Positions 55,724 through 64,000 of a DNA stretch of 64,000 nt are shown piece after piece. A model generated the notes under the pieces. It ran no database searches and was not told the DNA's origin. It worked only from the letters and a program-made list of their open reading frames with translations. Within the stretch, counting starts at the first letter, position 1, and each line of letters begins with the position of its first letter. Both the position numbers and the translations under genes were made by a program. The stretch is from Sphingobium aromaticiconvertens (GTDB taxonomy: Bacteria > Pseudomonadota > Alphaproteobacteria > Sphingomonadales > Sphingomonadaceae), in contig NZ_JBANRJ010000001.1 of NCBI RefSeq assembly GCF_037154075.1, forward strand, positions 2,847,501 to 2,911,500. The letters run 5' to 3'.

Positions 55724-57142
55724 ATGGTCCGCCACTCTCTTCTTCTCGCCGCAACCGCCCTGCTGTCCGCCTGCGCCACCGCCGGGCCGGATTACCGCCC
55801 CCCGGAACATTCGATCGCCACCCAACCCAAGGCGACCGGCAATTTCATCGCCGCCTCCGGCGCCTCTATCTCGCAGGCACCACTGCCTGACCGCTGGTGG
55901 CAGCTTTATGCCGACCCGCGCCTCGACGCGCTGATCGAACAGGCACTGGCCGCCAATGCCGATCTGCGCGCCGCCGACGCCAATCTCGCCCGCGCCGACG
56001 CGATCGTGCGAGAGGCGCGCGCCGGGCGCACAATATCGACCAATATCAGCGGCGGCGAAAGCCTCACCCGCCCTTCAGGCACGGGCGAAAGCCTGCCGGG
56101 CGTGCTTGCCTATGACCTTGGCCTCTCCGCCTCCTATCCGCTCGACCTGCGCGGCAAGATCGCGCGCGGGATAGAGGCTGCGCAGGCCGATGCCGAGGCC
56201 GTGGCCGCTGCCCGCGACGCAGTGCGCGTCAGCGTCGCCGCCGCCACGACCCGCGCCTTTGCCGATGTCTGCGCCGCCAACTATGCGCTGGACGTCAATC
56301 GCACCGTTGTCGCGCTACAGCGCCAGACGCTCGACGCCACCCGGCGGCTCCAGCGCGGCGGGCGCGGCACCGCCTTCGACGTCAGTCGCGCACAGGCCGC
56401 CGTCGACCAGAGCGCGGCCACCCTGCCAGCGTTCGAGGGGAAGCGGCAGGCCGCTCTTTATCTGCTCGCAACCTTGCTCGGTAAACCGCCTGCAGATTAT
56501 CCGACAGACATCGCGACCTGCGCGACCCTGCCAAGGCTCAACGCCCCCCTGCCCGTGGGCGATGGCGCAGCCCTGATCCGCCGGCGCCCGGACATTCGCG
56601 CTGCCGAACGTTCGCTTGCCGCCAACACTGCCCGAATTGGCGTGGCGATGGCCGACCTCTATCCTCAGGTCAGCCTTGGCGGGTCGGTCGGCCTGACCGG
56701 CCCGGTCAAATCCTTTGGCTCCACCTCTTCCTTCGGTTTCAGCCTTGGCCCGCTGCTCAGTTGGTCTTTCCCGAACCGCCCGGTCGTCCGCGCCCGCATC
56801 GCGCAGGCCGGCGCACAGGTGGAGGCCGACGTCGCCCAGTTCGACGGCACGGTGCTGGAGGCTTTGCGGCAGGTCGAAACCGGCCTCGAAACCTATCGCC
56901 GTGATCAGGACAGCGCCACCGCCCTCGCCCGCGCCCGCGACAGCGCCGCCCAGTCGGCGAACCAAGCGAACCGTCTGTTCCGCTTTGGCCGCAGCGACTT
57001 CCTTGCCCTCCTCGACGCGCAGCGCAGCCTCGCCAGCGCGCGGACGGCAGCGGCAGCGGCACAGGTTGCGCTGGTCGATGGCCAGATCGGCCTGTTCCTC
57101 GCTCTTGGCGGCGGCTGGCAGGATGGGACGCCCCCTCGCTAG
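55724..57142 (+). CDS. NodT-family outer-membrane efflux lipoprotein
   Basis: 472 residues. A lipoprotein signal (LLLAATALLSACATAGPDYR) has the lipobox LSAC and then the usual PDYRPPE start of NodT/OprM proteins. It contains two TolC-type repeats and RRRPDIRAAERSLAANTARI, the family signature. It forms the trimeric exit duct for the FUSC-HlyD pump and closes the operon. It starts 3 bases after hlyD. Confidence 0.93.
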   Translation: MVRHSLLLAATALLSACATAGPDYRPPEHSIATQPKATGNFIAASGASISQAPLPDRWWQLYADPRLDALIEQALAANADLRAADANLARADAIVREARAGRTISTNISGGESLTRPSGTGESLPGVLAYDLGLSASYPLDLRGKIARGIEAAQADAEAVAAARDAVRVSVAAATTRAFADVCAANYALDVNRTVVALQRQTLDATRRLQRGGRGTAFDVSRAQAAVDQSAATLPAFEGKRQAALYLLATLLGKPPADYPTDIATCATLPRLNAPLPVGDGAALIRRRPDIRAAERSLAANTARIGVAMADLYPQVSLGGSVGLTGPVKSFGSTSSFGFSLGPLLSWSFPNRPVVRARIAQAGAQVEADVAQFDGTVLEALRQVETGLETYRRDQDSATALARARDSAAQSANQANRLFRFGRSDFLALLDAQRSLASARTAAAAAQVALVDGQIGLFLALGGGWQDGTPPR

Positions 57143-57320
57143 AGCCAGTTCCTGGTTCCCATTATCCTTGGCATGGCGGATTGCTTGCGCCACTACGTTG
57201 AAGCACAGGCATGCGACGAAGAAAGGGCGACCTTATCCGCGCTTTGCCCTGAATTAGAATTGCTATCGCGCAATCAGACGGAACACCTCCGATATTGCGG
57301 CCTTACCCCCAAAAGGGACA

Positions 57321-58637
57321 ATGGACGCCATGACGATACACTATCGCAGTTTCGGATTTCAGGTGCTGGTCGGCATGGTCGTTGGCCTTGCCCTGGGCTT
57401 TGTCGCCCGGACCATGGGCGCGGGGCCAGAGGGCGATCTCAACTGGCTCGCTGAAACGCTCAAGACGATTGGCAGCATCTTCGTATCGCTGTTGAAGGCG
57501 ATCGTGCCGCCGCTGGTCTTCGCCGCGATCGTCGCCAGCATCGCCAACCTCCGCGCGCTCGACAATGCCGCCCGCCTTGCCGGCCAGACATTGCTCTGGT
57601 TCGCGATCACCGCCCTGATTGCGGTCAGCATCGGCCTGCTGCTGGGCGTCCTCATCCAGCCGGGCATCGGCGCGCAGGGACCGGCAACACCGCCCACAGC
57701 TCCCTCCTCCGTCGGCGGCTGGCTCGATTTCCTCAAAGGTCTGGTGCCGGGCAACAGCTTGGCCCTGTTGGCCAGTACCAAGATCACAGGTGGCGCGGCC
57801 AGTACCAGCATCTCCTTCAATATCCTGCAACTGCTTGTCATCTCCATCGTCGTCGGCCTCGCCACGCTCAAAGTGGGCGAAAAGGCAGAGCCGTTCCTGA
57901 CCTTCGTCCGCTCCTTCCTCGCCATCGTCCGCGCGCTGCTCGGCTGGGTCATCCGCCTGACGCCCGTCGGCTCGGCGGGGTTGATCGGCTCGGCGGTCGC
58001 GACCTATGGCTGGGACGCACTGGCGCAGCTTGGCACCTTCACCGGCGCTATCTATCTCGGCCTCGCGCTGGTGTTGCTGGGGGTCTATCCGACGCTGTTG
58101 ATCCTCAATGGCCTCAAACCCCTCCCCTTTTTCGCCAAGGCATGGCCCGCAATCCAGTTGGGCTTCGTTTCCCGTTCCTCGGTCGGCACCATGCCGGTGA
58201 CGGAGGCCGTTACGGAGCGGATGGGCGTGGAAAAAAGCTATGCCGCTTTTGCCATCCCGCTGGCCTCCACGACCAAGATGGACGGCTGCGCCTCCATTTA
58301 TCCGGCGCTGTCGGCGATCTTCGTCGCGGGCTTCTATGGCATTCACCTCCACGCGATCGACTATGCGCTGATTGCCTTTGTGTCGGTCATCGGGTCGGCG
58401 GCGACGGCAGGCCTTACCGGCGCCACCGTGATGCTCACCCTCACCCTCTCGACGCTGGGCCTGCCGCTGGAGGGTGCGGGCCTGCTGCTCGCCATCGACC
58501 CGATCCTCGACATGGGCCGCACCGCGGTCAACGTCGCGGGACAAGTGCTGGTCGCGACCATCGTTGCCAAGCGGGAGGGGATATTGGACGAAGCCGCTTA
58601 TGCCAGCGCAGGAGAACTGGTTCCTGCACAGGCCTGA
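57321..58637 (+). CDS. Dicarboxylate/amino acid:cation symporter (SDF family)
   Basis: 438 residues, eight-helix SDF fold. The serine-rich hairpin SRSSVGTMPVTEAVTERMGV and the helix after it are present. The usual NMDGT sodium/substrate motif reads TKMDGCASIYPALS, where Asn and Thr are replaced. The family takes up C4-dicarboxylates, glutamate or related solutes with Na+ or H+; the changed motif leaves the substrate open. Start at ATG 57321 or 57330; AAAAGGGAC precedes it. About 178 bases separate it from the efflux operon and hold its promoter. Confidence 0.88.
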   Translation: MDAMTIHYRSFGFQVLVGMVVGLALGFVARTMGAGPEGDLNWLAETLKTIGSIFVSLLKAIVPPLVFAAIVASIANLRALDNAARLAGQTLLWFAITALIAVSIGLLLGVLIQPGIGAQGPATPPTAPSSVGGWLDFLKGLVPGNSLALLASTKITGGAASTSISFNILQLLVISIVVGLATLKVGEKAEPFLTFVRSFLAIVRALLGWVIRLTPVGSAGLIGSAVATYGWDALAQLGTFTGAIYLGLALVLLGVYPTLLILNGLKPLPFFAKAWPAIQLGFVSRSSVGTMPVTEAVTERMGVEKSYAAFAIPLASTTKMDGCASIYPALSAIFVAGFYGIHLHAIDYALIAFVSVIGSAATAGLTGATVMLTLTLSTLGLPLEGAGLLLAIDPILDMGRTAVNVAGQVLVATIVAKREGILDEAAYASAGELVPAQA

Positions 58638-58714
58638 ACGACAGGACCAATAGCGGATTTTCTGCCCAGCACCGTCCTTCCCGCATAAGAGCAGTCAAGC
58701 GGGGACAAGCAAAT

Positions 58715-61711
58715 ATGAAGGCCACAGGACACAGGGCAGCGCTGGCCGCAACGCTGGCGATGCTGGCGACGGGAACATCGCTCACGCATGCCCAGACATC
58801 CGCCCCGTCCTCCCCCGCGCTGACCCCGCCGGGCGGCGGCAAGACCATCGCCTTCGACGTACATGAAGGCACCTCCATGTCTGTCTCCGCTTCTCCCGAT
58901 GGCCGGATGCTGGCTGTCGACCTTCAGGGCAGCCTGTGGCTGATCCCGGCCAAGGGCGGGCGGGCGAAGCGGATCACCGATTATTTCAGTGACGCGCGCC
59001 AGCCGGTCTGGTCCCCCGATGGCAAGAACCTCGCCTATTTCGCCTATCGGGAGGGCAATTACGACCTGTGGATCGTCGATGCCGACGGATCGAACCGCAA
59101 GCAACTGACCGACAGCCTCTATGACGACCGCGAACCCGCCTGGTCCCCGGACGGCAAGAGCATCGCCTTTTCATCTGACCGCAAGGGCGCGGGCGACCCC
59201 AGCTACAATATCTGGACGATCGAGTTGACGACCGGCGCGCTGAAGCAGGTGACATCCAACCCCTTTGAAGATCGCCTGCCCACATGGTCGCCCGATGGCG
59301 CGCGGATCGCCTATGCCAGCCCCCGCGGCGACAAGTCTGCCTTGTGGATTACAAGCCTGATCGATGGCAACGAGACGCTGCTCAGGGAAGTCGCGGGCAA
59401 GATCGACGCGCCATCCTTCAGCCCGGAAGGTGCACTGGCTTATGTCGTCGCAGATCAGGCGAGCAGCCATCTGGAAGTGGACGGCACGACAGTGTCGGGG
59501 AACGAAAATGTATTCCCCTTCCGTGCCTCCTGGATGCCCAAAGGCGGTTACTATTATGTATCGGACGGTAAAATTCGGCAGCGCACCGGCAAATCCGTCA
59601 AGACCATCCCCTTCACCGCCGGACTGGAAGTCACCCAGCCCAGCTACACACGAGCAAAGCGTGATTGGGATTCAACCGCCCCTCGCAAGGTACTGGGCAT
59701 CGCTCGCCCCACCCTCTCGCCCGATGGCGAAAAGATCGCCTTCATCGCGGTCGGCGATCTCTATATTGTGTCGGCCAAGGGCGGCAAGCCGGAGAATCTG
59801 ACCAAAGATCATGCAATGGACGCCGACCCAAGCTGGTCCCCGGACGGCAAACAAATCGCCTATAGTTCCGACAAGGGCGGCGGTTTGCCCCAAATCTGGA
59901 TTCGCGACCTCATAACCGGCAAGGACCGCCAACTCACCACTATGGACACCCAGCCGCTGGGGGCGGCATGGTCGCGCGACGGCAAGTCCATCGCCGCCAT
60001 CGACGTGGATGGACGTTGGGGGGTAGCAGGCGTCTTCACCATCGACGTGGCGACGGGCAAGATCACCCGACTTCAAGGTTCGCTCCCCCAACCAGGCGAA
60101 CCAAGCTGGTCGGCGGACGGACGCTATGTCGCCATCTCCCTCTCCAAACTCTATTCCAAAAGCTTCCGTGAGGGCACCAATCAGGTCTATGTGATCCCTA
60201 CCGATGGCAAGAGCGCGCCTTTCTGGCAGATACCCGATGCCGACATGTCGATCGACACGCGCGGCGGCGGCGGTCCCGCATGGTCGCCCGATGGCACCAA
60301 GATGGCGGCGATCTACGAAGGTCTGCTGAAAGTCTGGCCGGTCGGATCGGACGGCAAGCCCGCCGGGCCGCCTCGCGCCTACACCTCCGAAATCGCCCAT
60401 TATCCCACATGGTCGGGCGACAGCCATACGATCCTCTACCAATCGAACGACAGGTTGAAGACCATCGATGTCGAAACCGGCGTCGCGCGCGAAGTGCCGA
60501 TAGACTTCACCTACACCCTCGCCAAGCCCAGCGGACGGACGGTCATCCACGTCAGCGGCCTTGTTGATTCCGTGCGCGACGAAACCCAGCGCGACAAGGA
60601 TATCGTGATAGAGGGCAACCGGATCGCGTCGGTCGTTGCCCATGACCCGGCGCTCCATGGCGGCGACGCAAAGGTCGTGGACGGCACCGGCATGACCGCC
60701 ATTCCCGGCCTGATCGAGCATCACTCCCACTCGCAAAAGGATTTCGGCGCAGCGTCCCACCGGGCCTGGCTCGCTTATGGCATCACCACAGTGCGCGATC
60801 CGGGCAACCAAGCCTATTATGGGATCGAGGATCGCGAAGCCGCCGAAGCGGGCGTCCGCATCGGCCCGCGCATCTACACCAATGGGCCGCTGCTGGAATG
60901 GCAGCGCGTCTATTATAAAATGGGTGTCGCCGTCGCCGGTCCCGCCCATCTGGAGCGCGAACTGGAACGCGCCCGTATTCTGAAACAGGACGTTCTCAAA
61001 AGCTATGTGCGGATGCCCGACATCCAGCAACGCCGGATCGTCGAGGCCGCCCATGAAATGGGCGTGCCGGTGACGGGACATGAAATCTTTCCCGCTGCCT
61101 ATACCGGCGTGGACGGCACCGAACATATGGGCGCGACCAGCCGGCGCGGTTATTCCCCCAAACAGGGACCAATGGGCCGGTCCTATGAGGATGTGATCCA
61201 GCTATTTGGCAAGAGCCACCGCGTGCTGACACCCACCATGTTCGGCGCGCTGACCGGTTATCTGGAGAAGAACCCGACCTATCGCGACGATCCGCGCGTC
61301 AACCTCTATCCGCTCTGGGCGCAGGAGTCGGTGCGCGGAACGGACGGAATGGCCCGGATGCTTGGCCCCATGCTGGAGGGGCAGCGGCAGGCGATCAAGG
61401 CCATGTATGACGCAGGGGTCAAGCTCACCGCAGGCACGGATACGATCATCGCCACCAACCTTCATGCAGAGATCGCCTCCTATGTCGATGCAGGTCTCAC
61501 CCCGTTTCAGGCGCTCCAGTCGGCAACCGTGACCCCCGCACAGGCGCTCAATCTGGACGCAGGGACGATCGAGCCGGGCAAGCTGGCCGACATCGTACTG
61601 CTGAAGGGCGACCCGCGCGAAAATATCGCCAACACCTTCAACGTCGATACCGTGATCGCCAATGGGACAGTCTACAAGATGGAAGACCTGCTCAAGCCGA
61701 AAGCCGACTGA
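58715..61711 (+). CDS. Secreted amidohydrolase with N-terminal TolB-like beta-propeller
   Basis: 998 residues from the ATG at 58715, where a signal peptide begins (ALAATLAMLATGTSLTHAQT). Residues about 50-600 carry repeated PD40 blades of the WSPDGKxIAF type (for example PVWSPDGKNLAYFAY). An amidohydrolase domain follows: IEHHSHS at 668-673 (His-x-His), VTGHE and GTEHMG (two more His) and LTAGTDT (Asp), a complete binuclear metal site. It may hydrolyse cyclic amides or peptides in the periplasm; the propeller probably controls access. A much longer open frame upstream lies inside the symporter gene and is not used. Confidence 0.88.
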   Translation: MKATGHRAALAATLAMLATGTSLTHAQTSAPSSPALTPPGGGKTIAFDVHEGTSMSVSASPDGRMLAVDLQGSLWLIPAKGGRAKRITDYFSDARQPVWSPDGKNLAYFAYREGNYDLWIVDADGSNRKQLTDSLYDDREPAWSPDGKSIAFSSDRKGAGDPSYNIWTIELTTGALKQVTSNPFEDRLPTWSPDGARIAYASPRGDKSALWITSLIDGNETLLREVAGKIDAPSFSPEGALAYVVADQASSHLEVDGTTVSGNENVFPFRASWMPKGGYYYVSDGKIRQRTGKSVKTIPFTAGLEVTQPSYTRAKRDWDSTAPRKVLGIARPTLSPDGEKIAFIAVGDLYIVSAKGGKPENLTKDHAMDADPSWSPDGKQIAYSSDKGGGLPQIWIRDLITGKDRQLTTMDTQPLGAAWSRDGKSIAAIDVDGRWGVAGVFTIDVATGKITRLQGSLPQPGEPSWSADGRYVAISLSKLYSKSFREGTNQVYVIPTDGKSAPFWQIPDADMSIDTRGGGGPAWSPDGTKMAAIYEGLLKVWPVGSDGKPAGPPRAYTSEIAHYPTWSGDSHTILYQSNDRLKTIDVETGVAREVPIDFTYTLAKPSGRTVIHVSGLVDSVRDETQRDKDIVIEGNRIASVVAHDPALHGGDAKVVDGTGMTAIPGLIEHHSHSQKDFGAASHRAWLAYGITTVRDPGNQAYYGIEDREAAEAGVRIGPRIYTNGPLLEWQRVYYKMGVAVAGPAHLERELERARILKQDVLKSYVRMPDIQQRRIVEAAHEMGVPVTGHEIFPAAYTGVDGTEHMGATSRRGYSPKQGPMGRSYEDVIQLFGKSHRVLTPTMFGALTGYLEKNPTYRDDPRVNLYPLWAQESVRGTDGMARMLGPMLEGQRQAIKAMYDAGVKLTAGTDTIIATNLHAEIASYVDAGLTPFQALQSATVTPAQALNLDAGTIEPGKLADIVLLKGDPRENIANTFNVDTVIANGTVYKMEDLLKPKAD

Positions 61712-61725
61712 CCGGACATTGACTC

Positions 61726-61758
61726 CTCGCCATGCCGTTCCTAATTCGGCACGGCGAG
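61726..61758 (+). terminator. Long hairpin after the amidohydrolase gene
   Basis: CTCGCCATGCCG and CGGCACGGCGAG pair over 12 bases with one mismatch around a 9-base loop, 15 bases past the stop. No T-run follows, so it may be a Rho-aided end or part of the sugE leader. Confidence 0.5.
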
Positions 61759-61817
61759 GCCACGTCCTCCCCCTTCATGGGCAGAAATCCGGGACGGCCC
61801 GGCCTCTCTTGAAGGAG
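61756..61817 (+). promoter_or_regulatory. Possible guanidine-II (mini-ykkC) riboswitch before sugE
   Basis: CCGGG-ACGG-CCCGG at 61789-61802 is a perfect hairpin with an ACGG loop, the ACGR hallmark of guanidine-II hairpins, 8 bases before the GAAGGAG ribosome site. The partner hairpin is less clear: GAGG..CCTC at 61756-61769 has CCACGT in the loop, ACG kept but R replaced by T. The gene downstream is the expected target. Confidence 0.45.
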
Positions 61818-61823
61818 TCTGCC

Positions 61824-62144
61824 ATGGCCTGGCCCATGCTTGTCGTTGCCGGTTTACTTGAGGTCGTCTGGGCCTTTGCAATGAAACAGTCGGAAGGCTT
61901 CACCCGCCTGTGGCCGACCATCATCATGGCCGTAGCCATGGTGGCGAGTTTCGCCCTGCTCGCGCTTTCCATGCGCTCCTTGCCGCTCGGCACCGCCTAT
62001 ACGGTGTGGACGGGCATAGGCGCGGTCGGCGCGTTCCTCGTCGGCATCACCTTTCTTGGTGAAGGTGTCAGCGCCACGCGCCTGATCGCGGCGGCGCTGA
62101 TCGTGGCCGGGCTGGCGCTGATGAAATTGTCCAGCACCGCCTGA
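61824..62144 (+). CDS. sugE: SMR-family guanidinium exporter (SugE/Gdx)
   Basis: 106 residues, four membrane helices. MAWPMLVVAGLLEVVWAFAM has the essential Glu of helix 1. The Gdx-type signature is AYTVWTGIGAVGAFLVGITF, followed by LGEGVSATRLIAAALIVAGL. Gdx proteins export guanidinium in exchange for protons as dual-topology dimers. GAAGGAG precedes the ATG. It ends 7 bases from the end of the convergent gamma-glutamyltransferase gene. Confidence 0.92.
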   Translation: MAWPMLVVAGLLEVVWAFAMKQSEGFTRLWPTIIMAVAMVASFALLALSMRSLPLGTAYTVWTGIGAVGAFLVGITFLGEGVSATRLIAAALIVAGLALMKLSSTA

Positions 62145-62151
62145 GCGGCGC

Positions 62152-63975
62152 TTAATAGCCTACGGCATAACCCATGCGACGTGGATCGGCCCCACCCATC
62201 CGCGCACCCGAAGCATCGGCCAGCACCCCCTGCACGCTGCCAATGGCATAGGGACCGACCGTTTCCAGCCGGTGCCCCATCGCCGTCAGCCCCTGTGTCG
62301 TGGCAGGGTCGAAGCGCCCCTCCATCTGCACCGTGATCGCCGCGCCCGGCTGGTAGAAACTGGGTTCGGCGTCCAGGGCAAAGCGCGGCGCTTCGATCGC
62401 GGCCTGAATACCCATGCCCCGGTCGATCACATTGATCAGAAACTGGAACTGCGTCTGGCCGATCGTCTCCCCGCCCGGCGATCCGCAGACCAGCCTGAAC
62501 CGCCCCTTGTCCAGAACGATGGTGGGACCATTGCCCAGCAGCGCGATCTTGCCGGGCGCTACCGTGTTGGGATGCCCTTTGTCCGGCGCGCTGGACCCAA
62601 CCCGCAAGCCGTTGTTGCAGAGCAGGCCGGTGTCGCCCATCACCACGAACGTGCCAAAGCCCCCGCCGACCGTCGTAGTGACGGCGATGGCATTGCCGTC
62701 CGCATCGACCACCGCCAGGCTGGTCGTATCTCCACCCCGGCTGCGTCCGTCGCGCACGGCCAGTTGCACCCTGTCATCTATATAGCCCGCAATCTTTGCG
62801 CCCTCGGGATAGGCGACCGCACGGGCGGGATCGATCAGCTTACGACGCTGAGCGGCGAATCCCTTGGACAGCAGCATGTCCACCGGGATCTTGCTGAACG
62901 CCGGATCGGCGGCATAGCGATAGACATCGGCCTTTGCGATCTTGATCGCCTCTATCAGCAAATGAGTCGCCTGCGGGCCACCGGCTGGCAGCGCGGCCAG
63001 ATCAAAACCCTCGACGATGTTGAGCTGTTCGCAAACCTCCAGCCCTGTGCGGGAGGTCAATGGGCTGCAATAGACATCCAGACCGCGATAATTGGTCGTT
63101 ACCGGATCGGCCCATTTGGCCGCATAGGCACGCATATCGGCCATCCGCAACCAGCCGCCCTGATTTTCCGAAAAGCGTGTCATCTCCTGCGCGATCGGCC
63201 CTGCATAAAAATAATCGTGGGCAGCCTGCAACGCCCGGTCCCGATCTGCCCCGCCCTTCCGCGCCTTTGCCTCGGCATCCACCAACGCCTGCAACGTCCG
63301 CGCCAGTGGCATATTGCGAAAGATCGAGCGCGGCTCTGGCGGTTGTCCGCCGGGCAAGAAGATCGCGGCGGTCGTGGGATATAGCGCCAAAGTCTTCTGC
63401 GCCCGCCTGATGAACATCGCGATCGACGGATCGAGTGGATGCCCGTCCCGCGCATAACCGATCGCCGGTTCCAACAGTGTCGAAAGCGGCAACCGACCAA
63501 AGCGCCGGGCCAAAGCGATCCAGCCGCCAAAAGCCCCTGGCACCGCCACTGCCTTATGCCCATGATCCAGCAGCTTGGGATCGACGTTAGGGTCCAGCAA
63601 TTTCGGCGCTCCCCCGGCAAACGCCAGTGACAGCACCTTGCCCGATTTGCAATCAAGGCATGTGGCAAAACCGTTACCCGCCGCGCTCGATGCCCAAGGT
63701 TCCACGACATTCATCACCGCCATCGCCGCGACAGCAGCATCAGCCGCGCTACCGCCCTGCATCAACATCCGCGTGCCCGCCATCGCCGCGAGTGGATGCC
63801 CCGCCGACACGCCGCCGGTCGGCATCGGCACCTCGACCCGGTGCTGGGCAACCGCCGTTGTTCCGGTGCGAGGCGCATCCGGCGCGCGATCTCCCGACTG
63901 GGCCCGCGCGCGGATCGGCATGGCAGAGAGCGCCACCACGCCAAGGCCACCGCCCAGCAGTGCGCGACGCCCCAT
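62152..63975 (-). CDS. Gamma-glutamyltransferase, probable Tat-exported
   Basis: 607 residues from the ATG at 63975. The N-terminus MGRRALLGGGLGVVALSAMP has twin Arg and a hydrophobic core like a Tat signal. The Ntn-hydrolase domain shows GGVSAGHPLAAMAGTRMLMQ, GGSAADAAVAAMAVMNVVEP and the nucleophile Thr at GGDTTSLAVVD, where autocleavage makes the large and small subunits. GSPGGETIGQTQFQFLINVI is typical of the small subunit. It splits gamma-glutamyl bonds such as in glutathione. The frame stays open to the right edge, so a start beyond the window is possible. Confidence 0.9.
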   Translation of the reverse strand: MGRRALLGGGLGVVALSAMPIRARAQSGDRAPDAPRTGTTAVAQHRVEVPMPTGGVSAGHPLAAMAGTRMLMQGGSAADAAVAAMAVMNVVEPWASSAAGNGFATCLDCKSGKVLSLAFAGGAPKLLDPNVDPKLLDHGHKAVAVPGAFGGWIALARRFGRLPLSTLLEPAIGYARDGHPLDPSIAMFIRRAQKTLALYPTTAAIFLPGGQPPEPRSIFRNMPLARTLQALVDAEAKARKGGADRDRALQAAHDYFYAGPIAQEMTRFSENQGGWLRMADMRAYAAKWADPVTTNYRGLDVYCSPLTSRTGLEVCEQLNIVEGFDLAALPAGGPQATHLLIEAIKIAKADVYRYAADPAFSKIPVDMLLSKGFAAQRRKLIDPARAVAYPEGAKIAGYIDDRVQLAVRDGRSRGGDTTSLAVVDADGNAIAVTTTVGGGFGTFVVMGDTGLLCNNGLRVGSSAPDKGHPNTVAPGKIALLGNGPTIVLDKGRFRLVCGSPGGETIGQTQFQFLINVIDRGMGIQAAIEAPRFALDAEPSFYQPGAAITVQMEGRFDPATTQGLTAMGHRLETVGPYAIGSVQGVLADASGARMGGADPRRMGYAVGY

Positions 63976-64000
63976 GGCCGGGCCGTTCGGATTGGAGGGC

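Noticed and set aside
57173..57454. A 93-codon plus-strand frame before the symporter
   Set aside because: It runs into the symporter gene in a different frame and has no ribosome site; the region is better read as a promoter.
58142..58714. Upstream extension of the amidohydrolase frame
   Set aside because: It overlaps the symporter gene in another frame and lacks features; the signal peptide at 58715 marks the true start.

Overview
The window is about 64 kb of GC-rich chromosomal DNA, densely coded on both strands. Gene content and protein style point to an alphaproteobacterium of the Sphingomonadaceae (Sphingomonas/Sphingobium-like). The pointers are a FecI/FecR/TonB-receptor cluster, an Hsp20 with an RNA-thermometer-like leader, a system I cytochrome c maturation block, GatCAB, Cfa and a DUF3089 hydrolase. 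This assignment rests on recognising protein families, not on a search. Most of the window is housekeeping or conserved chromosome. No transposase, integrase, CRISPR array or rRNA operon was seen.

Layout, left to right. Positions 1-7110 hold an iron-starvation-type trans-envelope signalling unit: the end of an ECF sigma factor, FecR, and a TonB-dependent receptor with an N-terminal signalling domain. A large autotransporter follows and a strong terminator ends the unit. Positions 7200-10860 (minus) carry gatC-gatA-small membrane gene-gatB. Next come a DUF3089 hydrolase and ruvX (plus), dnaE (minus), a Yip1-type membrane protein (plus), lolD and lolC/E (minus), a heat-shock hsp20 with promoter and thermometer-like leader (plus), and kup (minus). 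Positions 22713-27529 (minus) form the operon ccmC-D-E-F-G-H-I, including a 43-residue CcmD; ccmA and ccmB are not here.

Positions 27722-33047 carry purF, an SDR, cfa (minus), rppH and a DUF481 outer-membrane protein. Positions 33119-36638 form a three-gene arginine succinyltransferase operon (M20 hydrolase-astA-astB). A small membrane protein, an antitoxin-like/PAS fusion and an orphan TadE/TadG pair follow. Two tandem tRNA-Arg(ACG) genes lie at 40.3-40.6 kb (minus). Then come ppdK and glyQ-glyS (minus), two TraB/GumN paralogues, rplY and pth.

A tRNA-Pro(TGG) gene at 50832 is followed by three 12-bp direct repeats that look like integrase arm sites, and by three small orphan genes. This is the most accessory-looking stretch. 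From 52084 a MarR-controlled operon encodes an AaeAB-like aromatic-acid efflux system (MarR, FUSC, DUF1656, HlyD, NodT-type outer-membrane factor), with a near-perfect MarR operator over its start point. The window ends with an SDF symporter, a secreted amidohydrolase with a TolB-like propeller, a Gdx/SugE guanidinium exporter with a possible guanidine-II riboswitch, and a gamma-glutamyltransferase that may run off the right edge.

Best candidates for under-described biology: the YefM-like/PAS fusion (36980), the M20 enzyme in the ast operon in place of AstE, the translationally coupled membrane protein inside gatCAB, the tRNA-Pro integration scar with paired small genes, and the cis-regulatory elements of hsp20, sugE, marR and purF.
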